Positions 25,337 to 37,600 of a stretch of DNA of 64,000 bases are shown piece by piece. The notes under the pieces were generated by a model that had not been told where the DNA came from, did no database searches, and was given only the letters and a program-made list of their open reading frames with translations. The stretch spans positions 248,001-312,000 of the forward strand of contig JABYQQ010000017.1 of the NCBI GenBank assembly GCA_022605405.1, in the 5' to 3' direction. This DNA comes from Earliella scabrosa. Taxonomy: Eukaryota > Basidiomycota > Agaricomycetes > Polyporales > Polyporaceae. How positions within the stretch are numbered: position 1 is the stretch's first letter; every line of letters begins with the position of its first letter. The position numbers were made by a program, and so were the translations under genes.

Positions 25337-25819
25337 GCCAGACTCTTCGCGCGAAGAATATCTGACAAGTGAAGGCAGAGCTTGCCTACACAGAGTCAAT
25401 ACTTGACGGATGTGATGAAGTGCAAGCGTGTTCAAACTCACGGGAAAGAATGCGATGAGCTATATTGGCGAAACGCATTAGCGTCGAGAGCACTACTTTT
25501 GTTACAAGATCTCACCGATAGCGACCTGCAAAGACAACACTCTACATCAGAATAGGGTGTGCTTTTCGTGTCGGAACGCACCAGTACGGCGCACGCTGGA
25601 GATTTGGATTGCCGTAATTTGTGATGAGGTAGTCGTAGCTGGCCATGCGAAAACCCAGAGTAACAATGAGAAATCGGCGGGATCCACGAGAAGCCAGTGG
25701 CTCGCACCATGCGTCCATGTCAAGGACCGTGACCGTTGTCTCCAGGATCCTATAGCATAGTTGCATCTCGTCATCACCGTAACTGAAACATGGATGATGA
25801 CGTACAACGTGATTGTCAC
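25337..25819 (-). pseudogene. Middle piece of DUF6534 copy X, between the two transposons
   Basis: 483 bp of host gene left between the elements, entered here so that the spacer is not read as transposon DNA. It contains the 14-, 10- and 18-nt micro-exons, the YDYLITNYGNP exon and the exon ending in FFARRVWL, each with plausible GT and AG borders. See the entry for copy X. Confidence 0.8.
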
Positions 25820-25821
25820 CT
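25820..25821. repeat. Target site duplication CT, left copy of element 2
   Basis: CT stands before the CATCGG end of element 2 and again after its CCGATG end at 32430-32431. Read on the minus strand it is AG, the splice acceptor of the 14-nt micro-exon of copy X. Confidence 0.72.
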
Positions 25822-26114
25822 CATCGGAAACCCTGCAAGACGCTGACGGCGCTGACTCAGCGCGCTCAGCGCGTGTCAGCGCAGTTCAGTGTGGTAGCAG
25901 CTAGCACGTCAGCAGCTAGCACGTAGCACAATGGCCAGCGGGAGCTAGTAGCAATAGTCGTCCAATGCAGGAGCTCAGACGCGGGCCAGGCATAGCACAT
26001 ATGGCATTGGCATACTAGATGGGCGGAGATAGGGTACATAGTGTATCATACGACGGTCATACTAAGCATATGTAGCGGACGTCGGACGCCGCAAGCGGTA
26101 TTCAAAATCGTTAT

Positions 26115-28850
26115 CTAGAAATACTCAGGTGCAGGGGAGGTATTGGGATCAACAGCACCGTAGGCATCGTCATCGTCTTCGTCTCCTTGTGCTAGCTGAG
26201 CCTGGGCGGCCTTGAAGGTCGGCATGTACTCAGTGGCGTCGGCAACCAGTCCTTCCATGCGGCTCGGCTTGAGGAGCAGACCAGCCACGGCACCCCTGCG
26301 AGCCTTCTGCGTGGCAATCGCATAGTTCTCCTCACTGAACTTGACAGTAGGTGCCTTGTATGATCCCGTCTTGTAGCTCCCGAACGCGCGCCGGATCTGT
26401 AGAACGTGAGCGTGATTCAACTGTCGAGCCACATGGTCGCATCTTACCGCAACGGCGGCAAGGGATACCGCACCGACAGGGTACCCGGTGCCCAGGATGG
26501 ACCCCTCGCACTCCTCGAGGTGAAACGCGAGGAGCTGGACGATATACTTCGAGCGCATAGAGCCACGCGCACTTTCGGGAACCTGAGGCGCCGTATGTGT
26601 GACCATGCACGCACTGGACATTAGCCATGTGTCAGCGTACAGAATCAAGGCGGCGTACCACAGTGTTGGGCTCGCTGTACGTTGATTCGCCGCCCTTCGC
26701 CAGCGCATTTTGCGCCCAGATCGCAATCATCTCGGGGTTGCCGACCTTCTTTGCCGCGGTTCTGACAATCTGGATGGCCAGCCTCCCAAACGCGCTGCGC
26801 CAGTTGTAGACACCTTGACGGGCCTACAGACACGTTGAGTGAGCAGACGGCAATGTAAGCAGTGGTCTTATGCTTACAAAACGCCAAATCTTCTCGCCAC
26901 GATCGACCTGGTGCGGATAGTCGGGGTGTACCTTGAGTAACACGCGGTTGAGTACGGACTTGAACACGTCCGTGCTGGTGCCATCCAGGTCCCAGGGATC
27001 GTCGCGGGAGCCGTAATACTTGATGAGCGACGGGACGATGACGCTGAGGATCGTGGGCTGGATCCATTTGGGAAGTGCGTTGAATGCGCGAGACAGTTCG
27101 TCAGGAACAGGCGCGCGTGAGGCACGAGGCGGGCGGGATGGCCCAGCAGCCTCGTCGCCGTCTATCACGACACTTGACGCGATGCCAATCATCTGCGGGA
27201 GCAAGGGATCAGCATGGCGTTCGTAGGTATGATGGGCAATTGAACGTTAGCGGGGGACCTTACCGGGTTCTTGGTGGTCCGGGATTGGGCGCGTGAGCGG
27301 GCCAGGACAGCGTTGCGAGAGATATCAATGTCGTCGTCGTTGATGCCCTGAATCTCCTCCTCTGGGATGACGTAACGTGGCGGGGCCTTTGAGGAGGACG
27401 CGTGTGGGATAATGGGCGAGCGGGCGTCGTCGATGTATGTGAAGTCGTCGAGGCCGAACGACGTGTCAAGGAAATCTTCAGATGGGCCAGTGATGACGTC
27501 ATCCAGAAATACAAGGCCGAGCTCTGGGCTCGCCTGTCGGGTTGCTGCGGTGCGAGGGGGTCTTTGAGGAGTGCCGGTGGCGGCGTCACGCTGACGACGA
27601 CGAAAGTCCGCGGTGAAAGCGTCTTCCTTGCGCTTTTTGTTGGCGGGTGTAACCCTATAGGTCATGCAGTACAGATGTCAGTAAGGATGGACGGCAATAG
27701 AATCCCCAGTTGGGACTCACGCAGAAGGCGCCCGACGCTTAGAACCCGTGGGCGGCGAGGGATCCCGTTCGACACGCATGCCCGCTATCTGATCACGGAC
27801 CGCTTGGACGCGCTTCGCCTTCTTCTGGGCTGGCGTGAGGGCCTGCGATAGAGAGTGACCGGTGAGGATGGGAGTAAGATAGCAGAGAGGGTGGGACGGA
27901 GGGGGCGGGAGTCACAGTCATACCTTCTGCTGACTTCCAACCTCCTTCCCCGTTGAACCACCCTTCTTGCTATTCACTCCTTCGCGAGGTGCCTTCGTGT
28001 TGTTAGCTGGGGACTGAGGAGGCGAGGTCAGACCGGTGAGCGGGACGACAACGGGGGCGGCGAGTACGCGAGCCACATACCTGGCGGGCTTGCGAACTCG
28101 GCGCCTTCGTGACTCGAGCGCGTGTGGGCTGGAGGGCATAGTCCTCTTCGCTCGGTGTCTCGGCGGCGGCATTGTCGTTGTCGCTGGGGTGATACGAGGG
28201 GTCGGGGTCCGACTCAGAGTCGTCGAGATCGTGAGAGGGTTGAAGTCTCCCTGAGGCGCGCGGCTGCGAGGTACCGGTCTGCCGGTTAGACGCTTCCAAA
28301 AAGGTTGAGATAGTTTGTATGCGGCAAAGCTGGGTTAGCACTGCTCACCAAAGCTAGCTTCTTCGTCGTCCTTGTCGGCAGGCGGGCTCTGTGCAAAGCG
28401 AGCCATCTCTTCGCGTTCGCGACGGGTTCGTGCGTCTTGCAGGGAGGCTATCGTACGCGCTGCCAGCTGCGCCTGTTGCTCAGCGGCATCTTTGTCTTGC
28501 GCACGCTTCTCTGCCTGAGCTGCTTGCACGGCCCTCTTCGCTTGGGCTTGGGCCTCGATCTCATCCTTGCTGCGTTTCGCTAACCCAGCAGCGACTCCTG
28601 GACGGGCGGCCTGCGTGCTCTTACGCGTCCCGTAGCGATGCTGGGTTGTGGATGCCACGTCGGCACCAGGCTGGTCCTAGGATGGGACAAGGCCGTAAGT
28701 CCAAATCTAGAGACTCTCGTGTTATTTTCTAACCGGCAGACATACCTGAACGGCGGCGTCTGTCGCGGTTGCGTCACTTGGGGCTTGAAAGGATGCGATG
28801 TTGGGCGCTGGAGGTCCGTCGGTTTTCTTCTTTTTGACGCCTCGAGCCAT
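26115..28850 (-). CDS. Plavaka companion gene (element 2)
   Basis: Inverted, apparently identical copy of the companion gene at 22306-25041. Start ATG at 28850, stop at 26115. It has the same disordered N-terminus and conserved C-terminal half. It is convergent with the tail of the middle piece of copy X and faces its element-1 twin across the 487-bp spacer. Confidence 0.72.
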
Positions 28851-29059
28851 GCTGAGAGTATGAGTGTAGGAATGAGAGAGAGCTGACGAGGATTGAGCGG
28901 GGACGACTCGGGGGATCAAGGTGAAAGACAAGTGCGCAAGACGACGGAAGGCATGCGTTTTTGGAGCGCTAGGCGCTCAGGGTCGCCCCTTAGTAACCCC
29001 GGCGAGGACGTGACTCCTCCCGGCCCCCTGCCTTGTCTCCTACCATCATCTCATCCACA

Positions 29060-32000
29060 ATGGCTCGCAATTGCTCACTCTGTGGTCGTCCTTTCCCCAC
29101 CCGACGTGGTCTCGCTCAACATCGGTCACATTACCATGCCCACCCCAAACCTCCCCCGCCTGCTTCGACTTTCCGCTACCATCCCCATCTCACAGGTATG
29201 TCGCCATCTGTCTGCCCTAAATCTTGCTGACAGAGCACAACTGATCGATCTCCAGGGATGCCGTGCGATGCTGAAGGCCATAACCTTCCTCCCGGTGCCC
29301 CACCTCCCCCCCGCGACAACGCGAACACCTGGGCCCCTTTCCCTGACCGACCGACGTTCGAGTTCGCGGAGCACCTTTTCGAGAAGATGGAGACATCCGA
29401 AGGCGACGTCAAACATCTCCTCGACATCCTACGAGCTCGTGATGTCCTTCACGGGGCCGAAGACCTCCCGCCGTTCTTTGAGAGCGTCGCGCAGTACCAC
29501 GCCGCCATCGATGCCATCGCTCACGGCGAGACGAACTGGCAGAGTGTCGCCCTGCGGTACACGGGACCAGTCGGCACCAACGCCCCGGCGTGGAAGCGTC
29601 GGACCTATGTCCTGCACTATCGCGATGCCCTGGCTGCAGTTCGCGCCATGGCTTCCAGTGCCGATTTTGAGGGGAAGTTCCACACAACCCCGTTTGAGGA
29701 GCACATCGACACGCCCAACGGCGGCCAGACCCGCCGCGTCTCTGACATGTTCTCCGCCCAGTGGGTATGGCGTCAGGCGGTACGTCACGGCCTTGCAGTT
29801 GCGGGCAGTTCTTGTCGCTGACGGCCACACAGGACGAGATCGCGCAGGACGCCAATACGCATGGCGCCCTTCTTGTTCCCATCATCCTCGGGGCCGACAA
29901 AACGACGGTGTCGGTTGCCACGGGCAACCAAGAGTTCCATCCCTTGTACATGTCCCTCGGTAACATCCACAACGATCTCCGGCGCGCGCATCGTGAGGCG
30001 GTCGTCCCTCTGGCTTTTCTACCCATCCCCAAAGGTGAGGTCAGATACTACGTCTTCGTCGTCCCCTCAACGTGCTCATCACTTTACAGGCGAGCGCGAC
30101 ACTGCTGACACCGACGAGTTTCGCATCTTCAAGAAACAGCTCTACCATACGGCCATCGCCTACGTCCTCTCGTCTCTCCGCCAGGGAATGACGGTCCCAG
30201 AGGTGATCCGCTGCCCTGATGGACACTTCCGTCGTGCGGTTTTCGAGTTAGGACCCTTCATTGCCGACTACCCAGAACAGGTCTATCTTGGAGGAATCGT
30301 GTCTGGCTGGTGTCCAAAGTACGTACAGTAGTAGCCGTGATGTTGTAATGACACGCAGAGTCAATCAATGGCTTTCAGATGTCTTGCCCGACCTAGCGAA
30401 CTTGATAACATTGGGCCCCCAAGATTTCGTGAACTGACTATGGATTGTCGACATCTGTGCCCCCCCGACATCGCATGGGATGCCTTCGGAATATCGGCAG
30501 ACGTGACGGTGCGTAACCTTCATTAATGTCCCTCTCTGTCACGCACCGACTCCAACCCCGTAGCCGTTTACCGAGTACTTCCCTCGGGCTGATATCCACG
30601 AGCTTCTCACGCCCGATCTCCTTCATCAACTTATCAAAGGCACATTCAAGGACCACGTCGTGGCCTGGGTCGAGGAATACATCCATACCACCGCTGAAAC
30701 TGAGGCCGAGGCCAAGCGCATCCTCGACGACATTGATCGTCGGTATGTCTGGTCCAAGCAATGTCCCAATGCCCTAAGCTTCACGTTTGACCACTATCCA
30801 GGATTGCTGCGGCCCCTCCTTTCCCGGGACTGCGACGTTTCCCCGATGGGCGTAACTTCAGCCAGTGGACGGGAAATGATTCCAAAGCTCTCATGAAGGT
30901 GAGAGATCCCAAACCAGTTGCGGCTGTGAGCCACGCTAACCAATGCTTGCATCAGGTCTTCCTACCTGCAATTGTCGGCTATGTCCCCGACGACATGGTC
31001 CGATGCATTGCTGTTCTCCTCGACTTCACGTACCTAGCACGCCGCTCGTCCCATACCGCCGAGGATCTCGAGAACATGACCGCGTGCCTAGCCGAGTACC
31101 ACCACCTTCGCCAGATCTTCGAGGACGTTGGAATCCGTCCGGATGGATTCTCGCTTCCACGGCAGCACGCCCTAGTCCACTACGTGCGCGCAATCCAGCT
31201 GTTCGGCTCGCCGAATGGTCTGTGCTCATCAATCACCGAATCCCGGCACATCTCTGCCGTCAAACGACCGTGGCGAAGGTCCAGTCGCAAGGCGGCGCTC
31301 CAGCAAATACTCCGAAACCTCACTCGGCTCAGTAAGCTCGCTGCCTTTCGTGTCGATCTAGCGCGCCGCGGCATGCTTCTACAGGGCGTATACCAGCATG
31401 CTCGCCGTCTCGCTGGCCACGACGACGACCCGGATCCCGACGAACTTGCTGATGCGCGCTATCAACAAGAGGCAGAAGCCATGGCCGCTGAAGAACCCTA
31501 TGGTGCTGCCGCGACTGTAAAACTCTCGTCGCGACCGAGTGAGTACCTTTTCTGTCGGATCTGATGGTGCATCTAATCATAACACTCTTCAAGCCTTCTC
31601 GCGACGGCTTGATGTGCTCATGCCTCAGCTCAAGCAGCCTCGGCTCGTCGACCACCTCCGACGGTTCCTCCACGACACTCTGTACCCGGAGCTTGAGCTC
31701 GCCGACGATCTCGACGTCAATGACTGCCCGGAGATACCGCCGAAAGTTCGAATCGCTGTATACACCTCAGCCCGCTCGCTCTTCTACGCTCCCAGTGAGG
31801 CGAGCGGGCCTGGGGGGATGCATCAACAGTACATCCGGTGCAACCCTACTTGGAATGGGGGCCAGCCACGTTACGACACGGTTCTTGTCCGCACCGAGGA
31901 CGAGGCCTTAGGTATGCTTGGTATGACTGTTGCCCGCGTTCGCATGTTTGTCTCCTTTGTGTACGACTACACCCGCCATGAGGGCGCACTTGTCGAGTGG

Positions 32001-32249
32001 TTCACCCTAGATGGCGACCAACCGGATCCCGTTACAGGCATGTGGGTCGTCAAACCGGAGGTCTATCATGGCCAACAGTCCACTAGTATTATTCCCCTCT
32101 CCTCGATCATTCGCGCATGTCATCTTATGCCCGTCTACAACCATACTCGCATCCCGAAGAGCTTTCACTTCACGCAGACCCTGGGCTCGTTCCGTCGATA
32201 CTATGTTAATTGGTTCATAGATTACCACGCTCACGAAACAATCATATAG
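29060..32249 (+). CDS. Plavaka transposase (element 2)
   Basis: Inverted, apparently identical copy of the transposase at 18907-22096, with the ATG at 29060 and the stop at 32249. The zinc finger CSLCGRPFPTRRGLAQHRS is followed by introns at about 29194-29255, 29778-29832 and 30035-30089, and more further on. The GADKTTVSVATG, RADIHELL and ITESRHISAVK blocks are all intact, so two complete transposase genes lie within 14 kb. Confidence 0.88.
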
Positions 32250-32352
32250 TTTATCTACAGCCTGCGCGACGCCGCACGACTTGAGAACTATCTGTACACG
32301 GGTGTGCTTGTGTTTGCTGCATCGAAATCTTCAGCACTACGGCGCTGACCGC

Positions 32353-32409
32353 GCTGACCGTGCTAACGGTGCTAATGCTGTGCCCGTTAGCGCCGTTAGC
32401 ACGGTCAGC
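32353..32409. repeat. Subterminal hairpin of element 2
   Basis: Mirror copy of the hairpin at 18747-18803: arms of 23 nt around an 11-nt loop. Confidence 0.7.
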
Positions 32410-32753
32410 GTTCTGCAAGGTTACCGATGCTACGTTCGGTCGCACGATCGGCAGTGAGCACAGTGCACAATACCACAAGCTCAAGCCCGCCTAGGGACTC
32501 ACTAAGACTTTGATCCACCATACGTCTTTCGTGGCATACACACGAAAGTATCCGTATGCCTGGTGCAACACCAGCCCATACAGGCTAACCCCGATATGTC
32601 CCCGCGGCAGATGAGCAGCAACATCCTGACACGGAGCGACCGGTGTACTCACAGGAGCCCGAGATACGACCCGATCAGAAACGCGCCAAGAGTGCTTCCA
32701 AGGGCTGGAGTTGACGTCGGGAGCTGGTGAGGATCTACAGGGGAGCTCGTCAT

Positions 32754-33728
32754 GCCGTTGCGAGGTTGACGGGCGGGGGAGAGTATGCAGCGCAGCGACG
32801 TCGGCTAGCCGCTATATGGCATCGAACCTGGGAAGAAAACCAGAGAGTGAGCTCATGGATCAAGATCGCAGGCCGACGACATCTCACGCTGCTTCCCGTG
32901 CGTATACTCGGCGTGTCGAGACTCCCGACGACCTCTTGCCTGTCGAGTGGGAGATGTACGGCCCAGTGTGAGTAAATCACTAATCAACACGCATCGCAGT
33001 CAGCATGCTAGCTATGCGGTAGAAGATGGCAGCTCCGCCATCAAACTAGAAACCATACTTGAACTCCGAGTGGTGCCTTCACCTGGTTGAATGTGCTGAA
33101 GGCGAGAGGTCCGACACGCATGACTACGGCTTCGCATGGGAGCTGTAGGCGGAGGTAATGTCAGATGATGTTGGGAGTTACGCACCCTATTCAAGCGCTG
33201 TGAGTAGAGCCCCTCCAAACGCAAAGCTTTCCCCGACGAGATGTAATGAGACAATCCACGAAGAGTACCAGAAGCCCATGTGTGGGGGTCGCGACTTGGC
33301 TACAAGTATGTACACGCCCAAATGAGCGCCGGGCGAGCTCCATGTTTATTCGGAAGTTCTCTGCCACCGCGTACCGCCAACCCCAAGAGATGTTTGCTCT
33401 GTACCCCACAGATAACGGCCATCGTTCTGGGTCATATATCTGTTGTCTCAATACCCATTCATGACTGAGCAGCGTGACAATGGTCTGATGTTTGTTCATA
33501 GCTTAGTGCAATATATGGGGTTCATTGTACTGAGCACGGATGTCAGATAGCTGACATAGATATGTTTTCCAGAGGAGAGTCTGATGTCAGTCCTTCCGGG
33601 ACATGTCGCTTAGTGCAAGATCATAGAAGACTTCATTGATGCTCAAGCAATATCATATGAATCAAACAACATCTTCGAAAGCTCGACGATACAGACTACA
33701 TAGTGCATTGAAACAACAGACACAACGA
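32754..33728. other. Region without a recognisable gene
   Basis: Upstream of copy X and downstream of the gene ending at 33729. A minus-strand open frame at 33499-33191 has no family resemblance. From about 33490 to 33720 the sequence is more AT-rich and probably belongs to the 3' end of the gene at 33729-34484. Confidence 0.3.
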
Positions 33729-34484
33729 TTATAATAAGAAAGACACATGCTGACGAAACCGGGCGTCCATCTCCTCCCATACAATCGAGTGGACAGGACC
33801 ATTCCAGCCGTCGAGACCGACACTCCGACGTTCCATCCACCGGCAAATGAAAACACCATCTAAGCCTACGGCAGAGTCCCACGATGGCCACTTGCCTCCC
33901 GGGAACTCAGGATGAGCACCGACAAACGCGATCCAGTAGGCATCGCGGGCCCATACCCAAGCCAGAGAGCCGACCTCAAGATGCCAGGTCATCCACGTCG
34001 CAATGGAGTGGTAGAGTTTGATCCAGCCATTGTCGTCAAGGGGTCGGAATGTCGCGGGAAGGGGAACGAAGGGAGGAGACGGTACATGAGCAATGGTATC
34101 CCGGATCTGTGTAAAGTATGGTATCAGAATGGTTGTCTCGTGCATCACTCGTATGAGTGCGGTTGTACGGACCTCTGCTTGTTCCTTGATACTCAGGCGC
34201 ATGATGGCATTGTCGACGGTTGTTCCCTGAGTGTCCAGCTGGAGGATGGGGTGTGCATGAACCCCAAGTTCATGGGGGATAGAAATGGCGATTTGGATAG
34301 GCTGTTGACACTTCATCAGTGTATTGACGAAGCACGTCGAGCAGAGGGGACTCACAATATTCTCGACATTGATTGTCTCAGGAAGACGACCCAAGAAGGT
34401 GACTTTCACGGATAACTGAGAGAGATAGCCGTCTGGATGGACGGTACCAAGTAGTGAGGTAGTTGAAGACAGGAGAGCGGGCAT
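33729..34484 (-). CDS. Unknown protein, about 211 residues
   Basis: The ATG at 34484 (MPALLSSTTSLLGTVHPDG) is chosen because the frame upstream lacks a better ATG. Two in-frame stretches look like introns: 34302-34355 (GTGAGT..CAACAG, 54 nt) and about 34107-34172 (GTCCGT..ACACAG, 66 nt). Removing them leaves 636 nt. The second half is Trp-rich (WMTWHLEVGSLAWVWARDAYW). I do not recognise a domain. It is divergent from the large transposase-like gene, with 165 bp between the starts, so the two may share a promoter and may have spread together. Confidence 0.5.
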   Translation of the reverse strand: MPALLSSTTSLLGTVHPDGYLSQLSVKVTFLGRLPETINVENIVSPLCSTCFVNTLMKCQQPIQIAISIPHELGVHAHPILQLDTQGTTVDNAIMRLSIKEQAEVRTTALIRVMHETTILIPYFTQIRDTIAHVPSPPFVPLPATFRPLDDNGWIKLYHSIATWMTWHLEVGSLAWVWARDAYWIAFVGAHPEFPGGKWPSWDSAVGLDGVFICRWMERRSVGLDGWNGPVHSIVWEEMDARFRQHVSFLL

Positions 34485-34649
34485 TGCGGAAGGGTGCGTG
34501 TGTGCTGGCAGGAGCAACGTTGCAGTGGGAGTCTCGAACCAGTCTCGTGGTGAACGAGCGCCGGGGATCACGTGACAACCAAGTCGCGTCTGTGGCTGAG
34601 ATTTTGTCCACCATCGATCACCTTGTCCACGACCCAGTCAGTCAAGAAA

Positions 34650-37600
34650 ATGCAAGGCGCGACGCTGAAAAACTCCATAGACGATCTCATACGAGCAGGC
34701 GGTACTATGTTTCTGTAGATTCCGTATTGTCCCTTCTTGCTGATTATGTTTGACGTTTGACAGAGTTCTCGGTACTTCCAGGGGGTATCTTGTACTGCTG
34801 CCAGATATGTCGACGGTACAAGGGCTTGATGTGCACAGTCCGAAGACACCACATCCCCGATCATGTTCAGACCGACAAGCACATACGAGCGCGACAACGC
34901 GTGGGCATGCGTCCGATTTTAACCATCCCTGATGACCCACAAGCTCCCATCATTACCCTCGAACGGTCCCCTTCAGCCTCAAGTGGTGCCTCAGGACCAT
35001 CTCCTATCGCCACACCTCCTACCCCCTCCACTCCCCTGGAAAGCCGCGACAATTCTCCCGATCCCGAGCCCGACGAGGATACGGTGAGGATGGCTACCCT
35101 CTGGGAGGATCTTCAAGAGTCTCGCACGATCCGTATCGATCCCAACGAGTACATCGACCTCTTCGAAAAAGTTCTCCAAGAACAGGCCAAAGAGGCTGCC
35201 GACGGCAGTCAGAGTCAGTTCGGCCCAATCGCTGGTAATGGGGACTCCGAGCTTCCAGCTTTGGACCCGTCCGCCCATGATGACTCTTTCATCATAGTTG
35301 AAGAAGACTTGGACGAAACTGGTGAGAGCTACAGCGTCTCAATCTTTAATTGACTGACATCTTCTCGAGATCCCATTGAAGGCTTTGCACGCACGTCAAA
35401 ATCCTCAGATGTCACTCCTGACAGCCCGACATATCCTTGGCCTGATGTCCCCGTGAGTTGAACCGTAACACACCATTTGCGATGCGTTTACTAACACACA
35501 TCAGTCCTTCTTGACCCACGCACTGTTCAGTTCCGCCACACTGCGCTTTTCCGAGGCCCAAAAGCGCGCTATACTGGATTGGGGAAGAGCAATGCAGGCG
35601 ACCGACGTGCCATCAAGCTACGCGATCTCCAAGATCTCTGAGCGCATCCAATCCCTCGTCGGTGATCCCACGCGCAAGGTCGTGTCGAACTCGGGCAACG
35701 TCTTTTACATAAATGACATTGCTAACGCGATCGCCAAGATATAGTACTCAAGCCGTATTGAGCATACACTATGACACTCACACTAACCTCTATTCCCGGT
35801 AGGACTACTCGAATCCAATCACTCGCCATGCAATGACGGACTATCCTCATGACTGCGGCAACCGCATGTCGCAAGTCCATAACGGGTCCAAGATGTTGTC
35901 CGAATTGCCGCCGGAGATCGCACCACCCGCAGTCCGCGTCAACAACGTCGTCTACTTCGCGAACGAATTGGTTCAGCTTTCCAACAACACCTTCTTCATC
36001 CCGGAACGCTTCTTTTACGCACCGATGTCTGCCGATGAATCAGATGGGTCTCGCCCTCCACCGCGGCCGGAGGAGGCATTCTTTTTGGAGGAACTGTGTG
36101 CTCTTGGGCGTGAGGTCTCTCATGACATGGTGTGTACCGTCTCTGTATTGCTGTCGTCGCTGTAGGCTACAACTGTCCCCAATAGAATGGCTATTCTGTT
36201 CACGACGAACTTGTCATCGTGCCGATTGCTTCTTTTCTCGAGTCCTACGACGTCCTCGTCAAGAAGGGTGCGCTTGAGTGCGGGTTCTTGGGCACGTTGT
36301 CTCTCACTTGCGTGAATGACAGCCAATGCTGATATTATTACAGAGTCCTCAACGCAATACGCCTCTCAGATGCCCCATCCAATGCGTGCGAAGGCCAAAG
36401 GCCGGATGGTATACGCAGTCCCTCTCATCATCTTCATGGACGACGTGTCAGGAAACATCTCCAAGCAGTGGAACAAACACCATGTCATCTACATGTCAAA
36501 CGGAAATCTCCCGCGCGAAATGGTGGATAAAGAATTCTGCGTTCGCTTCGTGACTTCGTCTCCGCACGCCTCTCCTATGGAACTGATGAGCGCGATGAAA
36601 GAGTCGATACGGTACTATGAATTTGTACAACCGTCTCGTCATTCCTTCGCGCTGACGGTTTCTCCTTCCGCTAGTGCTGCAGCCGACTCTGGCGTCCCTG
36701 CGTGGGACTGCAAGGACCAGGAGGAAGTTCTGTTGTGTCCATACGCCCTGCTTCTTGCAGGCGACAACCCCATGCAAGCCGAAGAGTCTAGTCACGCCGG
36801 ACTTGCTTGCAACTACTTCTGTCGCACGTGCAAAGTTGGCGGAACGAAAGAGAGCAAACAGTCACTCCATGGTTTCAACGCCCTTTTTCAGGTACGTCCC
36901 GTGGAAACGTCCTCATTCTGATACTCAATCGTACTTGTAGGCCGGTGAATATCGCACACCCGAGGACACTAGACGTGAGATCCTTGCGCAGATACAACTC
37001 GGAACGCTACCCGGTGCGACTGAGAAGCTGAAGACTGCAACCGCGAAGTCTGGCATCAGCGATTCGACCACGCGCGCCATTCTGAACACCGTGGCCGAGC
37101 TTGGCAAGACCTTGAGAAAGAAGCAAGACGGCGAACCCAGTCTATCGGAAGAGGAAGTCCGCAAACGGCTCGAGGACAAACTCGAGGAAATCCTGAAGGG
37201 GACGTCCATTGAGGACCACATCAACCCTCTTCTTGGCATGCCAGGTACGCCTACCGCTCTTACTGATTGCCTCGTGAACTTTGTCTTTATGCTTCTCAGG
37301 CGTCAACGTACATCTGGACACGCCCACCGAGATCCTCCACACGGTTCTCCTCGGCATCGTTAAATACTATTGGAGCCAAACCGTGCTACTCATCGATAAA
37401 GCCAAGGCGATGGACGTACTCCGGATGCGTCTCGAAGCCCTCAGCACGGACGGGCTCAATGCGCCGTCGATGAACGCCGAATACATCTGTCGCTACAAAG
37501 GGAGCCTTATCGGTAAACACTTCAAGAGCCTCGCCCAGCTGATGCCCTTCGCGATCTACGATCTGGTTCCTCGACATCTGCTACAGGCTTGGAACGCCAT

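Larger units (their letters stand above)
25822..32429. mobile_element. Plavaka-type DNA transposon, element 2 (6,608 bp, inverted copy)
   Basis: The same element as 18727-25334 in opposite orientation. Positions pair by the rule left + right = 51156 over the whole length, and every reading frame compared is identical. Terminal repeats are at 25822-25849 and 32402-32429. It is flanked by CT on both sides, different from the AA of element 1, which points to an independent insertion. The 487 bp between the two elements is host gene sequence plus duplicated target bases. Confidence 0.88.
17294..32753 (-). pseudogene. DUF6534 gene (copy X) split by two Plavaka insertions
   Basis: One minus-strand gene in three pieces: 32753-32432, 25819-25337 and 18724-17294. 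The start ATG at 32753 gives STLGAFLIGSYLGLL. Exon 2 (32584-32503) reads LYGLVLHQAYGYFRVYATKD. The middle piece holds the 14-nt (25806-25819), 10-nt (25516-25525) and 18-nt (25442-25459) micro-exons, YDYLITNYGNPNLQRAPYW and IFFARRVWL. The last piece holds NRTDSMINVLILYSINTG, the 13-nt exon (17889-17901), a 28-nt exon, LVLPQSLTYVAIDIVVSR, a 25-nt exon and the tail LNSREVIQDMGRLEK, with its stop at 17294. The order and exon sizes match intact copies A, E and F. Apart from the insertions I see no frame damage in the exons checked, so the disruption looks recent. Whether any transcript survives is unknown. Confidence 0.8.

Noticed and set aside
18727..32429. Single palindromic duplication of one element (or a pure assembly fold-back)
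   Set aside because: The flanking dinucleotides differ (AA versus CT), and the outer and inner flanks are consecutive, non-duplicated parts of one host gene. Assembly error is still worth checking with long reads.
34487..34571. Upstream extension of the 33.7-34.5 kb gene to a GTG at 34571
   Set aside because: It lacks an ATG and would narrow the divergent promoter; the ATG at 34484 is more plausible in a eukaryote.
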